64,000 nucleotides of DNA from an uncultured Oscillospiraceae bacterium (GTDB lineage Bacteria; Bacillota; Clostridia; Oscillospirales; Oscillospiraceae): the NCBI GenBank assembly GCA_934660965.1, contig CAKUIM010000003.1, positions 47,717-111,716 on the forward strand, written 5' to 3'. The stretch's first letter is position 1. Each line of letters starts with the position of its first letter. The translations under genes and the position numbers were made by a program. A model generated the notes under the pieces. That model ran no database searches and had not been told where the DNA came from. It saw only the letters and a program-made list of their open reading frames with translations. Below are positions 9,618-16,847 of this stretch, piece by piece.

Positions 9618-9989
9618 TCAGAACGCGTTGGGGTAATAGTGTATCTCCGGCGCGCGGGTGGCAAGGCCCTCCGGGGCGTAGACCTCCGCCACATCAAACC
9701 GGGGCTGAAGATCGGTGGGATGGGAGAGCAGATAATACTCCGCCGTCAGGCGCAGCCGCCGCTGTTTTTCCGCCGTGACAAAGGCCCGCGCCGGGGCAAA
9801 GGCGCCGCTGCGGCGCAGCTTTACCTCCACAAAGGCAAGATACCGCCCGTCCTGGGCGATCACATCCAGCTCGCCGAAGCGGCAGCGGTAGTTCATGTGC
9901 AGCACCTGCCAGCCCTGCCGCCGCAGGTCGCCGGCCACAAGGCCCTCTCCCCAGCGGCCCAGCAGCCGGGCGTCTCCCCCGCCGCTCAC
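9618..9989 (-). CDS. yraN: YraN/UPF0102 family endonuclease-like protein
   Basis: About 123 aa, Holliday-junction-resolvase/PD-(D/E)XK-like fold. The family core FGELDVIAQDGRYLAFVEVKLRR is broken into visible pieces GELDVI and FVEVK. I chose the GTG at 9989, which overlaps the rnhB stop as GTGA, over a longer frame starting at 10025 inside rnhB. rnhB next to yraN is a widespread arrangement. The biochemical role of this family is still uncertain. Confidence 0.88.
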   Translation of the reverse strand: MSGGGDARLLGRWGEGLVAGDLRRQGWQVLHMNYRCRFGELDVIAQDGRYLAFVEVKLRRSGAFAPARAFVTAEKQRRLRLTAEYYLLSHPTDLQPRFDVAEVYAPEGLATRAPEIHYYPNAF

Positions 9990-10588
9990 AGCTTTTTCAG
10001 AAAGCTGCGCCGATGGATGGGGCACGGCCCATACTGGCGCAGCCGCTCATAGTGGAGCCGGGTGGGATAGCCCTTGTGGGCCTCAAAGCCGTACTCGGGG
10101 TAAAGCCGGGCCATCTCCTCCATATACCGGTCCCGGGCCACCTTGGCAAGGATGGACGCTGCCGCGATGCTGGCCGAGCGGGCGTCCCCGCCGATCACCG
10201 CGGCATGGGGCCCCTCGATGGCGCAGAGGCTGCCGTGGTCCCGGTTGCCGTCCACCAGCAGAAAGTCCCGCCCGGGCGAGAGGGCGTCCGCCGCCAGGGT
10301 CATGGCCTTGATGCGGCTATTCAAGATGTCGATGCGGTCGATCTCCTCGGGCTCAACATAGGCTATGGCCCAGGCCACCGCCGCCTCCCGGATGCGGTCG
10401 AAAAGCACATCCCGGCGCTTTGGCGTGACCTTTTTTGAGTCATTGAGGTAAGGAAGCTCCAGCCCGAAGGGCAGAATCACCGCCGCGGCGTACACCCGCC
10501 CGGCCAACGGGCCGGCCCCGGCCTCATCTGTCCCGGCAATGGCCGTATAGCCGCGCTCCCGGCGCAGGCTCTCTTCCAGCTCCCACAT
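9986..10588 (-). CDS. rnhB: ribonuclease HII
   Basis: 200-aa enzyme that removes ribonucleotides misincorporated in DNA. Catalytic motifs: the first Asp/Glu in GTDEAGAGPLAG (~residue 21), DSKKV (~50), the Asp of LLVDGNRD (~120) and KVARDRYM (~156). The usual GRG junction-recognition motif reads GAG here. The start at 10588 has AAAGGAG upstream; the longer frame to 10834 overlaps rbgA and is rejected. The gene sits between rbgA and yraN, the typical order. Confidence 0.95.
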   Translation of the reverse strand: MWELEESLRRERGYTAIAGTDEAGAGPLAGRVYAAAVILPFGLELPYLNDSKKVTPKRRDVLFDRIREAAVAWAIAYVEPEEIDRIDILNSRIKAMTLAADALSPGRDFLLVDGNRDHGSLCAIEGPHAAVIGGDARSASIAAASILAKVARDRYMEEMARLYPEYGFEAHKGYPTRLHYERLRQYGPCPIHRRSFLKKL

Positions 10589-10613
10589 GGGAAGGTCTCC
10601 TTTCCAAGGCCGG

Positions 10614-11474
10614 TTATGGCCGAATGTCTTCCGGCAGCTCCAGTGTAAAGCGTCCAAGCTTGCCGGAGCGGAACTCATCGAGCACCACCCGGGCCATCCG
10701 CTCGGTGTCCGCCTCACCCCCGGAGACGAGCATGCCCCGCCGGCGGGCCCCCTGCTCCAGCAGCTGCCAGCCCGGCGTCTCCGGCGGCAGGGCGAGCTTG
10801 TAGCGCTCCTGCAAATTCTGGGGATAGCGCTCATTCAAAAGGCCCAGCAGGCTCCCCGCCAGGGCCTCCACATCCATCACGTCGTCCCGCACGGCGCCGG
10901 TGTAGGCAAGATGCAGCCCGGTGGTCTCGTCCTCAAACTTGGGCCAGAGGATGCCGGGGGTGTCCAGCAGCTCCAGGCCGCTGTCCACCGTCACCCACTG
11001 CCTGCCCCGGGTGACCCCCGGGCGGTCGGCGGCCTTGGCGGATTTGCGCCGGGCCACCTGGTTGATAAGGGTGGATTTGCCCACGTTGGGGATGCCCACC
11101 ACCATGATGCGCACCGGCCGGCCCACCTGGCCCCTGGCGCGCCACTGGGCGATCTTCTCGCTGAGCGCCTCCCGCACTGCGCCGGCAAACTGGCGGGTTC
11201 CCCGGCCGGTCTTGGCCTCGGTCTCCAAAACGGCGCAGCCGCTGCCCCGGAACCACTCCCGCCAGCGCGCCGTGGCGGCGGCGTCCGCCTGATCGGCCCG
11301 GTTGAGCACCAGCAGCCGGGGCTTTCCCCCCACCAGGGCATCAATATCCGGGTTGCGGCTTGAAATGGGAATGCGGGCGTCCACCACCTCGGCCACAATG
11401 TCCACAAGCTTGATGTCCTCCGCCATCTGGCGGCGGGTCTTTGTCATATGGCCGGGGTACCATTGGATATTCAC
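10614..11474 (-). CDS. rbgA: ribosome biogenesis GTPase RbgA (YlqF)
   Basis: 286-aa circularly permuted GTPase required for a late step in 50S subunit assembly. Motif order is permuted as expected: G4 NRADQAD (~58), then G1 GIPNVGKSTLINQV (~127), then G3 DTPGILWP (~175). The C-terminal helical RNA-binding region follows. N-terminus MNIQWYPGHMTKTRRQM is diagnostic. The start is GTG at 11474 with GGAAAGGAG upstream. It is separated from rplS by a terminator, so it probably has its own promoter or relies on read-through. Confidence 0.96.
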   Translation of the reverse strand: MNIQWYPGHMTKTRRQMAEDIKLVDIVAEVVDARIPISSRNPDIDALVGGKPRLLVLNRADQADAAATARWREWFRGSGCAVLETEAKTGRGTRQFAGAVREALSEKIAQWRARGQVGRPVRIMVVGIPNVGKSTLINQVARRKSAKAADRPGVTRGRQWVTVDSGLELLDTPGILWPKFEDETTGLHLAYTGAVRDDVMDVEALAGSLLGLLNERYPQNLQERYKLALPPETPGWQLLEQGARRRGMLVSGGEADTERMARVVLDEFRSGKLGRFTLELPEDIRP

Positions 11475-11520
11475 CGGTCATGCTCCTTTCCGCTGCCGGG
11501 GGCATTCCCCCGGGAATGAC

Positions 11521-11549
11521 AAAAAAGGAGCGGGGTCGCCGCTCCTTTT
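11521..11549 (-). terminator. intrinsic terminator of rplS
   Basis: 11-bp stem (11523-11533 with 11539-11549), 5-nt loop, followed on the minus strand by a run of T. It lies 16 bp beyond the rplS stop. Confidence 0.88.
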
Positions 11550-11564
11550 CAGTCCATACAGTTT

Positions 11565-11906
11565 TTACAGGCTCTCCTTGACCTTGGCGGCCTTGCCGAC
11601 GCGGTCGCGCAGATAGTACAGCTTGGCGCGGCGCACCTTGCCCCGGCGGACGACCTCGATCTTCTCCACGGTGGGAGCATGCAGGGGGAACACCTTCTCA
11701 ACGCCCACACCGTAGGACACGCGGCGAACGGTGACGCTCTCCTCGATGCCGCCGTGCTTCTTGGCGATGACGGTGCCCTCGAACACCTGGATACGCTCGC
11801 GGCTGCCTTCCTTGACGCGGATGTGGACACGCACGGTGTCACCCACGCTGCAGGCAGGAGCCTCGTCCTTCATATACTTGCTGCTAAACTGCTGCATCAG
11901 ATCCAT
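11565..11906 (-). CDS. rplS: 50S ribosomal protein L19
   Basis: 113-aa ribosomal protein at the 30S-50S interface. Recognised by GDTVRVHIRVKEGSRERIQV, FEGTVIAKK and the C-terminal RGKVRRAKLYYLRDRVGKAA. Length is normal. A strong SD (AGGAGG) precedes the ATG at 11906. It is flanked by a good terminator, so it may be monocistronic. Confidence 0.98.
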   Translation of the reverse strand: MDLMQQFSSKYMKDEAPACSVGDTVRVHIRVKEGSRERIQVFEGTVIAKKHGGIEESVTVRRVSYGVGVEKVFPLHAPTVEKIEVVRRGKVRRAKLYYLRDRVGKAAKVKESL

Positions 11907-11920
11907 ACTGATCTCCTCCT

Positions 11921-11975
11921 AATGATAGGCGTTCGTGACTCCGTTTGCAACGTGCAGAGGACCGCCCTTTTTTAG
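11921..11975 (-). promoter_or_regulatory. possible structured 5' leader of rplS
   Basis: The untranslated stretch before rplS can fold into a closed structure (GGCG at 11928-11931 with CGCC at 11963-11966, enclosing a GCACGTTGC hairpin). Firmicute L19 mRNAs often carry an autoregulatory leader. I see structure but did not match the consensus. Confidence 0.3.
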
Positions 11976-12000
11976 ACTTAGGTATGTTACCACATTCCGG

Positions 12001-12588
12001 TCATAAATGCAAGCAGTTTTTTCCCTTTTCCCGCCGAAAAATGGCATTTCGGAGCAGCCATGCCGCCATAATCAGCAAAAAGAAGTTGGCATAGCGCACC
12101 GCGGCCGCCGTTCCCAGCCCGGCGAGCACCCCGATGACCACGCCGGAGGACACCGCAAGGCACCGCTCCGCCCCGTCTGCGCCGAGCAGGGCCCCCGCGG
12201 CGCACCACAGCACCCGCCCGCCGTCCAGCGGCAGGACGGGCAGCAGATTGAAAAGCCCCAGGCCCAGGCTTGCCCAGGCGGGCAGCAGCGCCCCATGCGC
12301 CGCGGCGGCAGCGCCGCACAGCAGGTTTACCGCCGGCCCAGCCAGGGCGGCGATCAGCTCTCCGGTGTAGGACACCCCGCCGGGGTACTCCATGCGCAGC
12401 TGTGCCCCCAGGAAGGACAGCTCCACCGCCCCCAGCCTTCCGCCCAGCGCCCGGGCAGCCAGGTAGTGCCCCAGCTCGTGGAGCAGGCAGGCCGCCGCAG
12501 CCCAGCCCAGCAGCCCCACCCCTTCATCCAGATAAAAAAGGCCGGCCATCAGCAGCAGAAAGCCCGGCTCAACACGCAGGCGCTTCAC
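12001..12588 (-). CDS. M50 site-2-type metalloprotease, SpoIVFB-like
   Basis: 195-aa polytopic membrane zinc protease. The metal-binding HELGHYLAAR and the second-site motif NLLPVLPLDGGR are both intact, with several hydrophobic segments. I chose the GTG at 12588, 3 bp after the stop of the preceding M23 gene; the longer frame upstream is buried in that gene. Together with its M23 partner it resembles the B. subtilis spoIVFA-spoIVFB operon, whose protease processes pro-sigma-K in the mother cell during sporulation. That function is inference from family and gene pairing. Confidence 0.85.
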   Translation of the reverse strand: MKRLRVEPGFLLLMAGLFYLDEGVGLLGWAAAACLLHELGHYLAARALGGRLGAVELSFLGAQLRMEYPGGVSYTGELIAALAGPAVNLLCGAAAAAHGALLPAWASLGLGLFNLLPVLPLDGGRVLWCAAGALLGADGAERCLAVSSGVVIGVLAGLGTAAAVRYANFFLLIMAAWLLRNAIFRREKGKNCLHL

Positions 12589-12590
12589 CT

Positions 12591-13553
12591 TTACAGCTCC
12601 AGATAATAGGCCGGGTTGAGCCGCACGCCGTCCTTCTCGATGGAGAAGTGAAGATGGGGGCCGGTGGCGTTGCCCGTGTCTCCGGACTTGGCGATGACCT
12701 GGCCGCATTTCACCTCGTCCCCCTTGCTCACCAGCAGCTTGCTGCAATGGGCGTAAAAGGTGGACACCCCGTTTGCGTGATCCACCTTCACATATAGCCC
12801 GAAAATGCTGTTCTCCCCCACATAGCGCACCGTGCCGTCCGCATAGGCCAGCACATCTGTCCCTTTGTCAACGCCGATGTCCAGCGCGGTGTGGAAGCTG
12901 TACGCCCCGCTGACCGGGTGATCCCGGAAGCCGAAGGGGGATGTGACCTTGCCCGACACCGGCACAGCCACCCGGGCAAGGCCCAGCTCGTAAAACTCCA
13001 GGCTCACGTTCTTCGGCAGCGCCTCCCCTGCCTCGTTATGGGTCTGGGCCACCGCCGTCACCACGGCGGGCTCCGGGGAAACGGGCGGGGCCGACGATGT
13101 CGGCCCCGGCTGCGTGTCCTCTTCGTTTTCGGTTCCCTGCCGGGGCCAGTCGGGCCGCGTCATGCGCGAGGCATAGTCCGGCAGCTTCGGCAGCGTCTCA
13201 TCCATCGGGCCGTCCCCGCCCGGCCGCGCTGCGTCCCTTTCATTTCCCCGCGTCCGCCCCATGGCCCGGTCCCAGAAGGCCTGAGCGGCAGTCTGAAAGC
13301 TCTCCCCTTTAGAAATGGCGGCACGGAAGGCCGTCACCGCCCCCGAAAAGTCGGAGTTTGCCCGCAGGGTCTCCCCCAGCGCCCCGGCCTGAGCGGGAAA
13401 CAGCCCCCGGGCGCCGAATACCAGCAAAAAGAGCAGAAGGCTTGCAGCCAGCTGCGCCAGGCAGCGGCTCTGCGTCCCCGCCCCCCCGGACTTCCGCCTT
13501 CCGGCGCTGCGCCTGCCTCTGCCCTCCACACGCCGCCTGTATGTCGCGCTCAT
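12591..13553 (-). CDS. membrane-anchored M23 (LytM) family protein, SpoIVFA-like
   Basis: 320 aa. A basic N-terminus is followed by one transmembrane segment (~residues 38-56), a low-complexity linker rich in Pro/Asp/Glu, and a C-terminal M23 domain. Zinc ligands appear intact: HxxxD in FHTALDIGV, and HxH in GPHLHFSIEKDG; YAHCSKL carries a further histidine. The start at 13553 has AAGGGGG upstream. It directly precedes an M50 protease, like SpoIVFA, a regulator/scaffold of SpoIVFB. Alternatively it could be a true peptidoglycan endopeptidase, since the metal ligands are conserved. Confidence 0.8.
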   Translation of the reverse strand: MSATYRRRVEGRGRRSAGRRKSGGAGTQSRCLAQLAASLLLFLLVFGARGLFPAQAGALGETLRANSDFSGAVTAFRAAISKGESFQTAAQAFWDRAMGRTRGNERDAARPGGDGPMDETLPKLPDYASRMTRPDWPRQGTENEEDTQPGPTSSAPPVSPEPAVVTAVAQTHNEAGEALPKNVSLEFYELGLARVAVPVSGKVTSPFGFRDHPVSGAYSFHTALDIGVDKGTDVLAYADGTVRYVGENSIFGLYVKVDHANGVSTFYAHCSKLLVSKGDEVKCGQVIAKSGDTGNATGPHLHFSIEKDGVRLNPAYYLEL

Positions 13554-13641
13554 CCCGCCGCCCCCTTGTCCGCCGTCATGATGGGATAACTTTATGCGGC
13601 GTGCCGGCGGAATATGCCGCCGCGGCGGCGGGCCCCGGCGC

Positions 13642-13680
13642 AAAAAAGGCCGCCCGACCTATTCCGCGGTCAGGCGGCCC
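13642..13680 (-). terminator. intrinsic terminator of HMA-domain gene
   Basis: A 12-nt GC-rich inverted repeat (13648-13659 with 13669-13680, one internal mismatch) followed on the minus strand by TTTTTT. It separates the HMA gene from the M23/M50 pair. Confidence 0.85.
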
Positions 13681-13703
13681 GGCTTTTATGCGCTTTCCTG
13701 CGC

Positions 13704-13958
13704 TCAGTGGCGGAACAAAGAAAAGCCCTTCTTCTCATAGGGCTCCGTCTTTACGTCCAGCAGGGTGTAGCCGGTGTCGGCAATCACCTTTTTCAGCCTC
13801 TCGCCGTCCAGCGGCTCCCTGGAGATAATCTCTGTCTCCCCCTTTCCGCGAGAGGAGCTGACCTTCTCCACCGCGAATTCCCGGCGGATGGCGTCGTTGA
13901 TATGGGCCTCGCACATTCCGCAGGCCATGCCGTCTATCTTCAGCACTGTTTTCATCAT
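13704..13958 (-). CDS. heavy-metal-associated (HMA) domain protein
   Basis: About 84 aa, a CopZ-like ferredoxin-fold domain. The metal-binding motif is present as GMACGMCE (CxxC), and the rest follows the HMA pattern (HINDAIRREF, LKKVIADTGY). Soluble, no signal. It is probably a copper chaperone or metal-delivery protein, but no P-type ATPase is adjacent. Start choice between 13967, 13958 and 13955 is uncertain; 13958 has the best SD spacing. Confidence 0.85.
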   Translation of the reverse strand: MMKTVLKIDGMACGMCEAHINDAIRREFAVEKVSSSRGKGETEIISREPLDGERLKKVIADTGYTLLDVKTEPYEKKGFSLFRH

Positions 13959-14089
13959 ATGACTCATTCCTTTTCTCTCAGATATCCCGGCGAACCCGCC
14001 ATGTGCTCTGCCGGCGCAGTTAGCCTACGCTAATCACACGGCGATGATACCCTCATCCCTGCCCTGTGTCAACCCCTCATTTTCTCTTC

Positions 14090-14118
14090 TTGACTTTTAA
14101 CTGCTAAAGCGTTAAAAT
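14090..14118 (+). promoter_or_regulatory. sigma-A-type promoter upstream of NSS transporter
   Basis: -35 TTGACT at 14090-14095, 17-bp spacer, -10 TAAAAT at 14113-14118. It points at the transporter that starts at 14238, leaving a leader of ~110 nt. Confidence 0.75.
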
Positions 14119-14237
14119 CATAACCAACTGGCCGGGCGGTCGGAGTCAAACGCCGCGGCCCGTGAAACGCCGTGGAAGTGCAGACCGCCTTCTGCGGTTT
14201 TTCATGCAAGATCAATGAGGATAGGTTGCGTGAGACA

Positions 14238-15569
14238 ATGAAGCAGAAGAAAAACACAAAAAGCTTTGCAAGCCGCTGGGGCTTTATCCTGGCCTCGGTG
14301 GGCTCCGCCGTTGGCATGGCCAACGTCTGGGGCTTTCCCAACAAGCTGGGCAGCAACGGCGGCGGCGCCTTTCTGCTGATCTACCTGCTGTTCGTCGTCA
14401 TTTTCAGCTATGTGGGCCTGCCTGCCGAATTCGCCATGGGCCGCCGGGCTGGCACCGGCACCCTGGGCACCTACAAGGCCGCCTGGGCCACCCGGGGCAA
14501 AAAGGCCGGCAAGGCGGGCAGCGTGCTGGGGTGGCTGCCGCTGGCGGGGTCGCTGTGCATCGCCATCGGCTACGCCGTGATTGTGACCTACATCCTCAAG
14601 GCGCTGGTGAGCTCCCTGTTCGGCACGCTCATGACCTCTGACGCCGGGGCGTGGTTCTCCGCCTTCTCCTCCACGTCCTTCTCCGTGGTTCCCTACCACA
14701 TCGTGGTGGTGGCGGGCACCCTGCTGACCCTTTTCCTCGGCGCCCACAGCATTGAAAAGACCAACAAGGTCATGATGCCCCTCTTTTTCCTGATTTTCCT
14801 TGTGCTGGCGGTGCGGGTGGCCTTCCTGCCCGGCGCGGCGGAGGGCTATCGCTTCATGTTCACCCCCCGCTGGGAGGCGCTGCTCGACCCCATGATCTGG
14901 ATCTGGGCCATGGGCCAGGCCTTCTTCTCCCTGTCCGTCACCGGCAGCGGCATGATCGTGTACGGCGCCTATCTCTCCCCGGAGGAGGACGTGGTAAGCG
15001 TCTCCCAGTATACTGCCCTTTTTGACACCATCGCCGCCGTGGTGGCCGCCCTGGTCATCATCCCCGCCTGCTTCTCCTATGGGCTGGACGTAGGAGCCGG
15101 CCCCAGCCTGCTCTTTGTCACCCTGCCCACCATCCTTCAGGACATCCCCCTTGGCCGGCTTTTCGCCGTTATCCTCTATGTGGCCATGATCTTCGCCGGC
15201 GTCAGCTCCTTGCAGAACATGTTCGAGGCGGTGGCCGAGTCTCTGCTCCATCGCTTTCCGAAGCTCAGCCGGGCGGCGGTGCTGATGATTTTGTGCGTGC
15301 TGTGCCTGGGCGCGGGGCTGGGCATGGAGGCCATTTCCCAGTGGGGCCCCTGGATGGACCTTGTCTCCATTTATATTATCCCCATCGGTGCCACCCTGGG
15401 GGCCATCTCCTGGTTCTATGTCATGAAAAAGGACGAGCTGCTTGCCGCCGTCAACCTGGGCAGCGCGCGGCAGCATGGCCGGCTGTGGTACAGCGTGGGG
15501 CGCTATGTGTATGTTCCCCTGGCGCTCATTCTGTGCTGCGTGGCGCTGTTCCTGCATGTGGCCTTTTGA
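14238..15569 (+). CDS. sodium-dependent transporter, NSS/SNF family
   Basis: 443-aa polytopic membrane protein of the neurotransmitter:sodium symporter family (LeuT/MhsT relatives), which import amino acids or related solutes with Na+. The unwound TM1 sequence GFILASVGSAVGMANVWGFP is diagnostic. About 11 hydrophobic segments are visible, slightly shorter than LeuT. The start at 14238 (MKQKKNTKSFASRWG) is preferred; the longer frame begins in the leader. It is the only rightward gene in the conserved block, with its own promoter and terminator. The substrate is unknown. Confidence 0.93.
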   Translation: MKQKKNTKSFASRWGFILASVGSAVGMANVWGFPNKLGSNGGGAFLLIYLLFVVIFSYVGLPAEFAMGRRAGTGTLGTYKAAWATRGKKAGKAGSVLGWLPLAGSLCIAIGYAVIVTYILKALVSSLFGTLMTSDAGAWFSAFSSTSFSVVPYHIVVVAGTLLTLFLGAHSIEKTNKVMMPLFFLIFLVLAVRVAFLPGAAEGYRFMFTPRWEALLDPMIWIWAMGQAFFSLSVTGSGMIVYGAYLSPEEDVVSVSQYTALFDTIAAVVAALVIIPACFSYGLDVGAGPSLLFVTLPTILQDIPLGRLFAVILYVAMIFAGVSSLQNMFEAVAESLLHRFPKLSRAAVLMILCVLCLGAGLGMEAISQWGPWMDLVSIYIIPIGATLGAISWFYVMKKDELLAAVNLGSARQHGRLWYSVGRYVYVPLALILCCVALFLHVAF

Positions 15570-15590
15570 TTCAGCCCTCCGAAACTGAAA

Positions 15591-15624
15591 GGCCCCGCCG
15601 GACTTCGGTCCGGCGGGGCCTTTT
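15591..15624. terminator. strong intrinsic terminator
   Basis: 13-bp perfect GC stem with a TTCG loop (15591-15620), then TTTT on the plus strand. It ends the transporter transcript and could also serve the leftward pilin-like gene only if read on the other strand, where the T run is shorter. Confidence 0.92.
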
Positions 15625-15656
15625 ATCATCAGATGTTCTCGCTGCGGTTCATCAAT

Positions 15657-16583
15657 TCAGGAATCTCGGATCTGGTCATACCTCGAATCGGCCAGGGCCG
15701 TCAGATAGGCAGCATAGGCCGCCTCCAGCGAGGAATACTCCTTGCCGCGATCCAATACCTCCCGGTACTGTTTCTGGCTTGTGAGGCGTTCCGAAACCGC
15801 AACATATTCTTTCCCGCCGATCACGCGCCGGCCGGTCGTGGTCTCGGAAACATAATATTTTCCATCACCAGTTTGAATTATGACAGGGATCTGCTTCCCG
15901 GCTTTTACATTATTTGTATTGAGAGAGGTCCAGAAAAGGTACCGATTTGCCTCCTTCTTATCCCGTCCGTCCCCCAGGAATGCCCATGTACAGTCCGGCT
16001 GCTGCAGAAGGCTGTTATCCAGCTTTCCAATCTCGTCCAGAATGCTCGGAATAAAACTCGAATCCGTACACCGGGAGTCAAACTCGAAATTGCTGTTCTT
16101 CTTGATTTCCCCGTTCTTCCAGAAATCCGTATTGTAGAGCAGAGAGAAAAAACCGGTTTCATTTGTATTGAACGGATAATCCGGACCGGAAGGGGCTGCT
16201 TCTCCGCTCCATGTGAGCACTACGCCGCACTCCTCACTGTAGGTAACCACGCAGCTTCCGCCAGGCGCCGCAGTCCCCTTCCAGTTATCCGTATTGCCCT
16301 GATTCTTATAATGAATAATACCGCCGATATTGACAGGGTCTACCGACTGCCAGTCAGCGCGCTTCTGCTTCAGCGCAACGGTTACTTCGATTCCGGAATT
16401 TCCCAGCATAGCTTCTGCGGAAACCTGCGCATAGGCAGAGCGCACGTTGGCAATATCCGCTGACTCCCGGCTCTTCTCAAGCTGCGCCGCAAACGTCGGA
16501 ATTGCAATTACAATCAGCGCGGTGATAATTGCGATTACGACCAAGACTTCCAACAATGTAAATCCGTAGCCATTTCGTTTCAT
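15657..16583 (-). CDS. pilin/pseudopilin-like protein with class III signal peptide
   Basis: 308 aa. The N-terminus has the prepilin peptidase site and methylation motif G|FTLLEVLVVIAIITALIV (residues ~8-25), giving a type IV pilin or type II secretion pseudopilin anchor. A ~280-aa extracellular part follows that I do not recognise. The start at 16583 (MKRNGYG) has GGGGGA upstream. No pilus assembly ATPase, platform protein or peptidase is nearby, so this is an orphan that would depend on machinery elsewhere. Confidence 0.8.
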   Translation of the reverse strand: MKRNGYGFTLLEVLVVIAIITALIVIAIPTFAAQLEKSRESADIANVRSAYAQVSAEAMLGNSGIEVTVALKQKRADWQSVDPVNIGGIIHYKNQGNTDNWKGTAAPGGSCVVTYSEECGVVLTWSGEAAPSGPDYPFNTNETGFFSLLYNTDFWKNGEIKKNSNFEFDSRCTDSSFIPSILDEIGKLDNSLLQQPDCTWAFLGDGRDKKEANRYLFWTSLNTNNVKAGKQIPVIIQTGDGKYYVSETTTGRRVIGGKEYVAVSERLTSQKQYREVLDRGKEYSSLEAAYAAYLTALADSRYDQIRDS

Positions 16584-16643
16584 AAAATCTCTATCCCCCA
16601 ATTAAAACGCCATAGGGTGGAGTGAGCCGAGCAAGAAAAACCC

Positions 16644-16681
16644 AAAAAGAAACACCAGCCGCTTGGCTGGTGTTTCTTTTT
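16644..16681. terminator. perfect 17-bp terminator hairpin
   Basis: Stem 16644-16660 with 16665-16681, 4-nt loop, with A and T runs forming the stem base, so it can terminate in either direction. On the minus strand it closes the tiny unit that starts at the 16766-16794 promoter. Confidence 0.88.
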
Positions 16682-16682
16682 G

Positions 16683-16763
16683 TCATAGGGTGGCACTGTC
16701 GATTTTCGAACCCCCAGCCCTTTTTCGGAGCTGTTCTGTTAAAAACTCGACCTCTTTTCGCAT
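16683..16763 (-). CDS. candidate 26-aa small ORF (or small RNA)
   Basis: Frame starts ATG at 16763, only ~3 nt beyond the -10 box of a consensus promoter, and stops 2 bp before a strong terminator. The peptide begins MRKEVEFLTEQLRKRAG and is basic. If translated the mRNA would be essentially leaderless. Equally, the ~115-nt transcript could be a non-coding RNA, or the ORF could be the remaining 3' end of a lost gene. Confidence 0.3.
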   Translation of the reverse strand: MRKEVEFLTEQLRKRAGGSKIDSATL

Positions 16764-16765
16764 TT

Positions 16766-16794
16766 ATTATAGCAGAAGTATGGAGAGTGGTCAA
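16766..16794 (-). promoter_or_regulatory. consensus sigma-A promoter
   Basis: Minus strand: -35 TTGACC at 16789-16794, 17-bp spacer, perfect -10 TATAAT at 16766-16771. It drives the short unit ending at the 16644-16681 hairpin. Confidence 0.82.
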
Positions 16795-16847
16795 GAAGTA
16801 ATTTCGGCGGATTTGCTTCTTCTGTCCGTCTGTGTTGCGCCCGTGGC

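Noticed and set aside
14202..15629. 475-codon minus-strand frame opposite the NSS transporter
   Set aside because: The plus strand encodes a clear transporter with promoter and terminator; the antisense product is His/Gly/Gln-rich and resembles no protein.
16701..16720. tRNA-like TTCGAACCCCC word
   Set aside because: It resembles a T-arm on the minus strand, but no acceptor, D or anticodon stems can be formed around it.
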